Shown one piece after another: positions 17,453 to 24,461 of a stretch of 64,000 bases of DNA. The position numbers were made by a program, and so were the translations under genes. Position 1 is the stretch's first letter. Each line of letters starts with the position of its first letter. The notes beneath the pieces were generated by a model that did not search any database, was not told where the DNA came from, and worked only from the letters and a program-made list of their open reading frames with translations. Origin of the DNA: Streptomyces sp. NBC_01306 (lineage in GTDB: Bacteria; Actinomycetota; Actinomycetes; Streptomycetales; Streptomycetaceae); NCBI RefSeq assembly GCF_026340465.1, contig NZ_JAPEPC010000001.1, forward strand, positions 1,553,501-1,617,500, written 5' to 3'.

Positions 17453-17590
17453 TCAGTGCCCGGTGGAGCCGCCGTTGTCACGGCGGTCGAGTGCGCGCTG
17501 GAGGGCGGCTGCCGCGTTCTTGCGGTCGGACTCGCCCGAACGTGCTGCGCGGGCGGTGTGACGGACGCGGCGGACTGTCGTCTCGGCCAT
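17453..17590 (-). CDS. Small conserved basic protein (45 aa)
   Basis: A 45-residue ORF beginning MAETTVRRVRHTARAARSG and ending RRDNGGSTGH. A strong AAGGAG ribosome site sits 8 bases before the ATG, and codon use is GC-biased. Highly basic and Ala/Arg-rich, probably helical. I recall similar short proteins in Streptomyces but cannot name a function. It stands alone between the phosphatase and PadR genes. Confidence 0.7.
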   Translation of the reverse strand: MAETTVRRVRHTARAARSGESDRKNAAAALQRALDRRDNGGSTGH

Positions 17591-17831
17591 GGGGATCGAC
17601 TCCTTGAAGCAAGGGGGATATCGATGCGCCGGAGGAGGCGGGGAGCCGGCGCCGCAGGGGTTACCTGCTTCAGGCGCTGCTCACGACCGCCAGTCGCTGG
17701 GTCGAGCGAGACGTTCGGCTCCTCTCAAGCTAAAGGAGCCGCGCTGTCCTGTCTGCACAATTACTCGGACTTCCTACTATCTGAGACGCGATCATGAATC
17801 GGCTTCCCCACCTGGACCGCACCCCTACCTG

Positions 17832-17848
17832 GGCAGTGGTCCACTGCC
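17832..17848. promoter_or_regulatory. Perfect palindrome abutting the PadR start
   Basis: GGCAGTGG-T-CCACTGCC, a 17-base perfect dyad ending 3 bases before the PadR ATG at 17852. It covers the ribosome-site region. It could be an autoregulatory operator or an RNA hairpin occluding translation; a second weak dyad (ATCTGAGACGCGAT) lies about 50 bases upstream. Function is inferred from position only. Confidence 0.5.
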
Positions 17849-17851
17849 GGT

Positions 17852-18358
17852 ATGGCCGCAGACCGCAGATCCAGCTGGCTCAAGGGCGTCCTGGACCTCC
17901 TCGTCCTCTCCTGCCTCACCGGCGGCGAGAGTTACGGATACGAGATCGCCAGGGCGCTCGCCGCCGCCGGACTAGGCGAGATCAAGGGCGGGACGCTCTA
18001 TCCGGTACTGAACAGACTGGAGGAGGCCGGTCTCGCCACCGGGGAGTTCCGTGCCACGGAGCGGGGGCCGGGCCGGCGCTACCACCGCCTGACCGGAGCG
18101 GGCCGAAAGGCGCTCGCCGAACAGAGCGCCTCCTGGCCGGAGTTCCACGCGGCTGTGAAGAGCACGCTGTATCCGGGGGAACCGGGGGAACCGGGGGAAC
18201 CGGGGGAACCGGGGGCATGCCATGAACAGGGGACATGCCAAGACGGGGTATTCCGACGAACTCACCGCCGCGCTCGCGCGACAGGCCCGGAGAGGAGTGG
18301 CGGCCACCGTCGCGGACCTCTCGGGCTATCCCGGTACGGGAGGAGGGTCAGCGGTTGA
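17852..18358 (+). CDS. PadR-family transcriptional regulator, abnormal C-terminus
   Basis: 168 residues as read. Residues 8-100 are a typical PadR winged helix: LDLLVLSCLTGGESYGYEI, then GTLYPVLNRLEEAGL and the PGRRYHRLTGAG wing. Normal PadR proteins of this class end near residue 110; here the last ~60 residues (from the GEP repeats on) are Arg/Gly-rich and unlike the family. The neighbouring frame would instead end in a TGA overlapping the ATG at 18222 (ATGA), the usual arrangement with the downstream partner. A small indel in the 9-base repeat at 18173 probably shifted the frame. Confidence 0.75.
   Translation: MAADRRSSWLKGVLDLLVLSCLTGGESYGYEIARALAAAGLGEIKGGTLYPVLNRLEEAGLATGEFRATERGPGRRYHRLTGAGRKALAEQSASWPEFHAAVKSTLYPGEPGEPGEPGEPGACHEQGTCQDGVFRRTHRRARATGPERSGGHRRGPLGLSRYGRRVSG
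18173..18215 (+). repeat. Tandem 9-base repeat (CCGGGGGAA, 4.8 copies)
   Basis: Four exact units of CCGGGGGAA plus CCGGGGG, encoding Gly-Glu-Pro repeats in the PadR gene. Unit changes keep the frame, but slippage in any five-G run would shift it and alter whether PadR terminates at the ATGA overlap. Confidence 0.9.
18222..18347 (+). pseudogene. Truncated partner gene downstream of PadR
   Basis: The ORF starting at ATG 18222 encodes about 40 residues (MNRGHAKTGYSDELTAALAR, then QARRG..), which look like the N-terminus of a membrane or HAAS-type protein commonly paired with PadR. It then runs into the antisense of the exported-protein gene ending at 18348; the remaining open frame to 18701 has no protein character. 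I read this as a 5' remnant cut by the junction of the accessory island. The family assignment is tentative. Confidence 0.45.
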
Positions 18359-19382
18359 CGGCCTGAATCTCCTGAACGGTGACGGGCTGGTCATCGCCGT
18401 ACTCACCATCGGGAAGGTCGCCTCCCGCGCCCCCGGTTCCTGTCCAGCTGATCTTCCAGGTGGCGGTGGACCGCAGATCGAAGGTGCCGTCGCCGGAAGA
18501 GCGCTGGTAGACGACGCCACAGGGCGGAGTCTGGTTTCCCTTCCCTCGCGCATACGGTTCGCCGATGGAACCGTCGCCGTTGATGGCGCACCGACCGGAC
18601 TCGGGGAGCACCTGTGCGTCGTCGGTGCCGGGGTCCAGGCTGAGCGAGTCCGCCGTGGCCGTCGTCGTCGCCTCGGCGTGGAAGCCGCCGACGTCGAGTG
18701 AGGCGGTGACCGAAATGGGTTTGAAATCGGCCTTGTCCAGCCATGCCCAGGTCGGCAGATTGACCTTACTGGCACCGGCCGGAGCGAGACTGACCTTGGT
18801 CCCCGGGACCTGCATCTGCTGGTAGGCGAGTCCGGCGAGCGTCTCGGGTTTGATGGCCTCCGGGACGTCGGGAGTCTCACCCTTCTTGACCCAGAAGGGG
18901 TCCTTGTCGCACTTCATCTGGTCGGCAAGTGAGGCGTCGTCGTTGAACTGGGGACCCCACCACATCCCCTCTTTCTCCTTGTCAATGTTGTAGTTGTCGC
19001 CGGCGTATTTCTGGTTCTGGTCAGAGATTTCCCCCCGGACATCATTGGGGAGGTCCGGGTCATGAACGGCCGAGACATAGACGCCCTGCCGGAACTGCTG
19101 AAATTCAGTGGCGGACCACTCCGGGGCGTACCAGCACGCGGGCGGGGTCCAGTTGGAGTCGGTGGAAGCCAACGGGCCGGAATGGCCTCCGCCATTGCCG
19201 GACGAGTGGTACTTGATGGATGCCTGGGCGGCGATGGTCCGGTTGGGACCCGTGGTGGATTTGGAGTTCGTGGTAGCCCGCCCGGGTCCCAGCCCAGCCA
19301 TTGCAGGATCGCTTGTCAGCAGTAGCGCCGAGAAGCACACCACCGACACCACGAGCGGCTTGCGCATCCTCAGCCCCTGCAC
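18348..19382 (-). CDS. Exported protein of unknown function
   Basis: 344 residues. The N-terminus (RKPLVVSVVCFSALLLTSDPAMAG) is a classical signal peptide with an AMA-G cleavage site. The mature part has three Cys and aromatic-rich segments (CWYAPEWSATEFQQF), and the last 100 residues look beta-rich. GTG 19382 is preceded by GGGGGAGG at a 7-base distance and overlaps the lipoprotein gene by 13 bases; an alternative ATG lies at 19367. It is the last gene of the five-gene minus-strand operon. No family was recognised. Confidence 0.75.
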   Translation of the reverse strand: MQGLRMRKPLVVSVVCFSALLLTSDPAMAGLGPGRATTNSKSTTGPNRTIAAQASIKYHSSGNGGGHSGPLASTDSNWTPPACWYAPEWSATEFQQFRQGVYVSAVHDPDLPNDVRGEISDQNQKYAGDNYNIDKEKEGMWWGPQFNDDASLADQMKCDKDPFWVKKGETPDVPEAIKPETLAGLAYQQMQVPGTKVSLAPAGASKVNLPTWAWLDKADFKPISVTASLDVGGFHAEATTTATADSLSLDPGTDDAQVLPESGRCAINGDGSIGEPYARGKGNQTPPCGVVYQRSSGDGTFDLRSTATWKISWTGTGGAGGDLPDGEYGDDQPVTVQEIQAVNR

Positions 19383-20050
19383 TGCGCCGCCTCCCCCTGC
19401 ACCTTGATTTCACTGGCCCTCCAGAGGCCCTTGGTGGCCGTTGATGGCATCATCCCGACCTGCCAGAAAGCGTAGTCACTCAAGCTCTCCTCGGTCTTGT
19501 GGACCTTCGCGCTCTTGATTTCCTTGCTATAAAACTTACTGTCGTTGCTGCAAAATGTAACCACAGCACTCTTCGTTCCCTTTACCATTTGAACCTTGGC
19601 GCCGGTGTAACGACTTACTCCCGTTGCGGTCAGCCCCGCGTCGATGTTCTTTTGGATCTGCTCCTTCGCGTACTGCTGCGCAGGGCTTTGGAATTCCGAA
19701 TAGAATTTGTAGGCGGAGTTATCGACATCATGCTTCGTCACTCCGTAGATAACCGCGCGAACGAAGTTTTCGGCATCACCCAGCGCTGCTGCCTGGTCCG
19801 CGTTCGGCAGACTTGCCTTGTCGAAGACGAGGCTGACATCTGACGGAAATTTCATCACCGGCCGGTCGATACCGGGCGCCTTGCTCGGCGCAGGCTTGCT
19901 CGGCGCCGCGGTCTTCTTCGCTCCCCCGCCATCCGCGCCCGCGATCTTGTCGTTGCCCGAGCCCTTGTCCCCACCTCCGCAGCCGGTCAGCAACAGGGCA
20001 GCAGCCGCCGCGAAGGACACGGCGGCGGGCAGGGCACGACTGCGGTTCAC
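19370..20050 (-). CDS. Lipoprotein of unknown function
   Basis: 226 residues. Signal peptide and lipobox LLTGC (Cys about residue 24) predict a membrane-anchored lipoprotein. A Gly/Lys/Pro-rich linker (25-60) leads to a globular domain (65-225). That domain has an NTF2-like look in the segment NFVRAVIYGVTKHDVDNSAY. Codon use is noticeably less GC-rich than the window's core genes (TTT, TAT, AAA, ATA occur). It overlaps the start of the downstream exported protein, so the two are probably coupled. Confidence 0.75.
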   Translation of the reverse strand: MNRSRALPAAVSFAAAAALLLTGCGGGDKGSGNDKIAGADGGGAKKTAAPSKPAPSKAPGIDRPVMKFPSDVSLVFDKASLPNADQAAALGDAENFVRAVIYGVTKHDVDNSAYKFYSEFQSPAQQYAKEQIQKNIDAGLTATGVSRYTGAKVQMVKGTKSAVVTFCSNDSKFYSKEIKSAKVHKTEESLSDYAFWQVGMMPSTATKGLWRASEIKVQGEAAQCRG

Positions 20051-20118
20051 TGGTAACTCCCGGTGAGGCGAGGGTTCTTTGAGTCAGGGGATCGTACTAG
20101 CACCGGCCACACAGACGT

Positions 20119-20445
20119 TCAGCCCATCCGCCCGGCGAGAATCCGCCGCTCGGTGTCGGCCTCGGCCTCCGTGACCTCCTTGGGGTGAGCGGCGCGCTCG
20201 CGCTGCACATCCGCGAGGAAGCCATGCGCCTGCTTGGACAGATCGGTGTTGGCACCGTGCAGATCACTCCCCCAGGCCCGGGCGTTCTTCCCGACCCAGA
20301 CCTCGCCCTTGCCACTGGCCATCTGCTTGTCAGCCACCTTGAGGGCGTCTGCGACAGAGGCGATGTTCTTGGACACCTCCTTGCAGAGAGCGTCCAGCTC
20401 CTGCCAGATGGGGCTGGGGACCTTCTTCGATTTATCAGTCACCAA
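20119..20445 (-). CDS. WXG100-like (ESX-type) small protein
   Basis: 108 residues, all-helical by composition, with no signal peptide. Two helices flank a W-V-G motif at residues 50-52 (EVWVGKNARAWGSDL), the arrangement seen in WXG100/ESX proteins secreted by type VII systems as helical hairpins. Further Trp residues are at 14 and 58. It lies between two lipoprotein genes and downstream of a long protein with a similar N-terminal helical segment, a context typical of T7SS-linked or polymorphic-toxin modules. No secretion ATPase (EccC) lies in the window, so dependence on a distant T7SS is inferred. Confidence 0.6.
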   Translation of the reverse strand: MVTDKSKKVPSPIWQELDALCKEVSKNIASVADALKVADKQMASGKGEVWVGKNARAWGSDLHGANTDLSKQAHGFLADVQRERAAHPKEVTEAEADTERRILAGRMG

Positions 20446-20481
20446 GTCATCCTTAGGCGTGTCGCGGTGTGTACCGGCCCA

Positions 20482-21069
20482 CTACGGGGCATCCGGATCA
20501 GGAAAGCCAGTAGGAACTGGGGAAGCGGAACCATCCTTCGGGTCATACTTGTCGCTCGATTGACTGCCATAGTCACGAAGGAGCTCCTTCTTCGCATTCC
20601 CCACCGGCGTGCATGCGCTCCGAGTCCACAGCGAGAACCGCGGCCCTTGGCCAGCCTCCCGCTGAAGAAACACGAGCACGAGCGTCACATCGTGCGCCTT
20701 GGCGGAATAGGCATTCTTACCTGACGCGCGAAGATTCCAACCTGCGCCGCTCAGTTTATTTTTCAGTGAAGCCAAAAATTCCGCATCACTTACCTTCTGC
20801 GCCCCTTCGGTGAGAGGGGAGTAGATTTCATACATGGCCGATTTATCAACATCACCACCGGTGCATTCGGTGAATCGACCAGATGCCGTCATCCCCTCTT
20901 CGCCAATGGCGCGGTAGATCTTCCAGTAGGACTCAGCCACCGGACGGCGCGCCCGCTCCGCATCTTTCTTTCCGTCCGCAGCGTTCGCCCCATCTCCACC
21001 ACACGCGCTGAGGACCGAGGCGAGTGCAGCAATCGAAACACAGAGAAGGCCAGTCCGCTTCATCATCAC
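20482..21069 (-). CDS. Lipoprotein of unknown function
   Basis: 195 residues. The start MMMKRTGLLCVSIAALASVLSACGG has a lipobox LSAC (Cys about residue 23). The mature domain has two conserved-looking Cys residues (FTECTGG and RSACTPVG) and a short Pro/Asp-rich C-terminus. The ATG overlaps the stop of the upstream long protein by 4 bases (ATGA-type), showing translational coupling. No family was recognised; it may be a surface partner or immunity-type lipoprotein for the neighbouring ESX-like protein (inference). Confidence 0.75.
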   Translation of the reverse strand: MMMKRTGLLCVSIAALASVLSACGGDGANAADGKKDAERARRPVAESYWKIYRAIGEEGMTASGRFTECTGGDVDKSAMYEIYSPLTEGAQKVSDAEFLASLKNKLSGAGWNLRASGKNAYSAKAHDVTLVLVFLQREAGQGPRFSLWTRSACTPVGNAKKELLRDYGSQSSDKYDPKDGSASPVPTGFPDPDAP

Positions 21070-22811
21070 GACGCTCCGGTGAGGCGAGCCAACTCAAGTT
21101 GACTGTAGGTTTCTTCGGACGCATTGGCGACACTCTTGTCGTTGAGCCAAGCGTTGTAGGCCAACTTCTGCTCTGCGGATGCGCCGGCCACTAGACCTCC
21201 AGAATCATCAAGGAATTTCTTTCCGTCACAGTACTGATCCGCGTACTGTCCAGGGTTCCCCAGGTTGTGATTCTTCTTGAACTCTGTCTTTACTGCCGCA
21301 GAATACTCATCACGCCACCCCTTGTACGGGGCCTTGTCCTTCTTCTTGTCCGCCTCAGCCGGATCCACATTTCCAATGAACACTGACAGCGCATAGTTGA
21401 CAGCCGCCTTGGAAATATTCGCAGCAGCCTCATTCGGTGCGAATGCGACCTCGATTCCCGCACCGGTCACAGCCGTCAGCTGACCCTGGACTGTAGAGTT
21501 CCATTTGTCGGCCTTGGCTGAATCCTCGGCCTGCATCTGGCCAAACACTTTCTTCGCCTCAGCGCCGAATATTCCATCGAGCATTCCCTTGGCCCGAGTC
21601 GCCTGCGCGTTGCCCGGATTGTTGTCCAATATGTCCTGACCCTGCTGACTACTCATGGCCATCATCGTGGTGGTGGCGTCCGGATTTCGCATGGCCTCGT
21701 CGATGAACGCCCGAAGATTGTCCTCGCTCACTGAGACATGCCCCGAACCGGGGTCAGCCGGGGCAGGATCCGTCAGGATGCTCTGAACGTCGTCCCAGTG
21801 ATACGTGACGATGTCGCCGAACGCTTTCTGGATCTCCGAGTGAGTGTGCTCGTCCGAGTGGTTGGCGTAGTAGTTGATCAATCTCTCCGAATTGTCGGCC
21901 GCGACGTTCGCGTCCGCACCCGGGCCGTCAAGCGTCCCCGCCCTGATGACTCCGGCAAACGCCTTCGCCTGGTAGTCCGGCAACCCCCCGTGATGGTCCG
22001 AGTCGTCCTTCATCCAGGCCGGAATCACAGCCATGTTGTCGTGCAGGAACTTAGTGGAAGCCGCCGGGTCGTTGCCCATCGCGTCCCAGACCTTCTCGCC
22101 GTACATGTAGTTGCCCGGTGCGAGGCACTGCTTGCCCAGGTTCGCCACCACGTCCGACGGGAAACTGGCATGTCCGACCAGGCCCGAAAGGTGCTGGAGG
22201 TCCTCGTTGCCGTTCTCGTCCTTGAACGTGGTCCCGTTCCGCATGGCCGTGGCCACCGTCGTGGCAAGGACGGATATCCCGGCGTCCGGGTTACCCGGGT
22301 CGTACATCGCCGGGCCGTCCTGGAGCTGATAGAGCGCGGTGTCGCCGAGTTCAGCCATCGCGGCCTTGCAGTAGTCCGGGTCCGTCTCGTTGGCCGCAAG
22401 CATCTTCATGTACTCATCAAGGTCCATGTCGCCGTCTTTGTACGCCTTGGCGTCCTTCTTCGCGGCTTTCTGGGCGGCAGCCTGCGTCTTGTACTTGCCC
22501 AGTTCGCCCGCTCCGGCTGTGACCATCCCCCCGCCCAGCCCCGCGTCCTTGTCCACCTTCTCCTCGTCCATTGCCAGACTGTGGCGACGCCGGAGCATGG
22601 GCAGTTGGCCGTGCGCCCAGGTGAGGTGACCGGTCATCTTCGTCAGGCGGGACGTGTCCATCTGGAGGCGACGCGCGTGGCTCATCCAGCTGTTGATGTG
22701 CGGCTGGCCCGCCGCTGCACCGTCACCCGAGTTGGTGTTGACCGACTTGATGAGATCGCCGAGTTTGTCGGGGTTGATGCCTTGGAAATCCTTACCGGCA
22801 TCCGGATCCAT
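21066..22811 (-). CDS. Long ESX-like protein of unknown function
   Basis: 581 residues, no signal peptide or membrane helix. Residues 1-90 form a helical segment with INSWMSHARRLQ and LTWAHGQLPMLRRR, resembling the WXG/ESX-like N-terminal targeting domains of long actinobacterial T7SS substrates. The rest is mainly helical, Asp/Ala-rich and soluble, ending ETYSQLELARLTGAS. ATG 22811 is preceded by a GGGGG ribosome site. It heads the five-gene operon and overlaps the next gene by 4 bases. I recognise no toxin motif; related proteins in Streptomyces are annotated only as hypothetical. Confidence 0.75.
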   Translation of the reverse strand: MDPDAGKDFQGINPDKLGDLIKSVNTNSGDGAAAGQPHINSWMSHARRLQMDTSRLTKMTGHLTWAHGQLPMLRRRHSLAMDEEKVDKDAGLGGGMVTAGAGELGKYKTQAAAQKAAKKDAKAYKDGDMDLDEYMKMLAANETDPDYCKAAMAELGDTALYQLQDGPAMYDPGNPDAGISVLATTVATAMRNGTTFKDENGNEDLQHLSGLVGHASFPSDVVANLGKQCLAPGNYMYGEKVWDAMGNDPAASTKFLHDNMAVIPAWMKDDSDHHGGLPDYQAKAFAGVIRAGTLDGPGADANVAADNSERLINYYANHSDEHTHSEIQKAFGDIVTYHWDDVQSILTDPAPADPGSGHVSVSEDNLRAFIDEAMRNPDATTTMMAMSSQQGQDILDNNPGNAQATRAKGMLDGIFGAEAKKVFGQMQAEDSAKADKWNSTVQGQLTAVTGAGIEVAFAPNEAAANISKAAVNYALSVFIGNVDPAEADKKKDKAPYKGWRDEYSAAVKTEFKKNHNLGNPGQYADQYCDGKKFLDDSGGLVAGASAEQKLAYNAWLNDKSVANASEETYSQLELARLTGAS

Positions 22812-23057
22812 CTACATCCCCCAGTATCGGTGATCAAGCAAGTGAAGGTGGACGAGGCGGAAGCTGCGAGCATGGCAGAGCATCCCCCTCGGACCTCATG
22901 ACGCTATCTGTCGTGTCCATGGTTTCGCCAGTGCCAACGCTGTTCACGCCCACCGGCCCGCATACCAGAACGCCCCGGCTCGCCCCGACTTCGCATAGAT
23001 GTCGGAGCAAATCCGGGGCGCACCCTCGAAGGCTCTTCAGGACCCTGCCCTACGGGC
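22812..23057. other. Intergenic region between island and surface-protein gene
   Basis: 246 bases without a supported gene. It holds the promoter of the five-gene operon (minus strand) and, about 22971-23021, an inverted pair CGCCCCGG/CCGGGGCG with a long loop containing CCGAC/GTCGG; this may terminate readthrough or form an RNA structure. Nothing further is seen. Confidence 0.4.
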
Positions 23058-24302
23058 CTACCGCACCTTGGCGCCGTTCCTGCGGCGCAGAGCGAATACC
23101 AGGCCGCCGCCCAGTGCCACCGCGGCCGCCCCCGCTGCCGTGATCAGCGGGGTGTTGCCGGCGCCGGTCGACGCCATCGTGCCCGTCGCGTCGCCGCCCG
23201 TCGTGGATGCGGCACCCGTCGTGGACGCGGTGCCCGTGCCGCCGGTGGACTGGGTGTGGGCGCCGCCCGACGTCCCCGTGCCCCCGGTGCTCGGACCGCC
23301 GGTCGTGCCCGTGGTCGAACCGCCCGTCGAGGAACCGCCGTTGGAGCCGCCCGACGAGCCCGAACCCGTACCCGAACCGGAACCGGAGCCAGAGCCCGTG
23401 ACGTCGATGACGAGCTTCGCCTTGTCGTTGGCGGGGTTCTTGTCGAAGACCGGGTGGATGCCGTACGCCGAGGTGGCCTTGACCTCGCTCGACGTGTCCT
23501 TCGCGCCCTTCTCGATCTTCAGCACGAACTTGTACGCGTGGAGCGAGCCCACCTCGTATATGTGGTCGGGCGGCAGGCAGACGTACTTCCGCTTGCCTGG
23601 CGCGGAAGGTCCGCTCGGGCCGTCGATCGCGAACGGCTGGCAGTCCTTCGGGACCTCGACGGCCGTCGTGCCCTTGGGGATGTCGACCATCACCGCCGGC
23701 TGGTCGTCGCTGGTGTTGTTGTCGATCCAGCCCGGGCCGTCGTTGCGCAGGCCGGCGGTGACCGTGACCTGGTCGCCCGGCTTGCCCTTCGCGGTGTCAC
23801 CGACCGCGGCGAGGTCGGCCGTGCTGTCCGCGGTGACGGCCAGCGAGCGGTAGCTGAGGGCGGTCGACCCTGACGCCGGGTCGCCGCCTGTGGTGCCCGT
23901 GCCGTACTCCACGTTCTCCATCAGCGCCTTCGGCAGCACCTTGAAGTTGATGGGCGTGGTGAAGTGCTGACCGGGTGCGAGGACCTTGTCGAAGTGGCAG
24001 AGCGCCACGGACACCTGGTCGCTGTCGGTGGAGTACGTACAGCCGGCGACGTGACCGGGGAAGGCCAGGCCGCGCGTGATCCGCAGCCGCACCGTGACGC
24101 CGTCGGCGGCTGCTTTGCCCTGGTTGGTGAAGGTCAGGGAGTCCGTCCGGACCTCGCCCGGCTTCCACGGATCGCTGGACAGCTCGGACACCACGAGAGC
24201 CGGGGCGTCCGCGTCGTCGGCATGTGCCTGGACGGCTGGTGCGAGGGCTACGGTGAGCAGGGCTGCAGCCACGGCGGACACGGAGCTGATGCGGTGGCGC
24301 AA
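23058..24302 (-). CDS. Sortase-type cell-wall-anchored surface protein
   Basis: 414 residues. The N-terminal signal peptide is cleaved near AVQAHADD. Residues 35-300 contain Ig-like/DUF11-type beta domains. A Ser/Gly/Thr-rich stalk (about 305-375) leads to a C-terminal sorting signal: MASTGAGNTP, a hydrophobic helix, then RRRNGAKVR. The motif varies from the LAxTG recognised by class E sortases of Streptomyces (Met for Leu). No sortase gene is adjacent. It probably decorates the cell wall. It is divergently oriented to nothing and follows the NACHT gene on the same strand. Confidence 0.82.
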   Translation of the reverse strand: MRHRISSVSAVAAALLTVALAPAVQAHADDADAPALVVSELSSDPWKPGEVRTDSLTFTNQGKAAADGVTVRLRITRGLAFPGHVAGCTYSTDSDQVSVALCHFDKVLAPGQHFTTPINFKVLPKALMENVEYGTGTTGGDPASGSTALSYRSLAVTADSTADLAAVGDTAKGKPGDQVTVTAGLRNDGPGWIDNNTSDDQPAVMVDIPKGTTAVEVPKDCQPFAIDGPSGPSAPGKRKYVCLPPDHIYEVGSLHAYKFVLKIEKGAKDTSSEVKATSAYGIHPVFDKNPANDKAKLVIDVTGSGSGSGSGTGSGSSGGSNGGSSTGGSTTGTTGGPSTGGTGTSGGAHTQSTGGTGTASTTGAASTTGGDATGTMASTGAGNTPLITAAGAAAVALGGGLVFALRRRNGAKVR

Positions 24303-24461
24303 GGTGATTCTCCTGTATGGGTTCCAGAACGCGTATCAGCCCTTGGATGCTCGAATGACGAATGAAGTTGCCCGCATCCACCGGACCGTCACCAATCCGG
24401 CACATCCTCATCACTCGCGCACCCTGCCCGCCCTCACGGGCTCACAGGGGCTCACACCGGC

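Noticed and set aside
18173..18215. CRISPR-like repeats
   Set aside because: Contiguous 9-base tandem units without spacers, inside a coding region; the other tandem arrays (27265, 33238, 48275, 51801) fail for the same reason.
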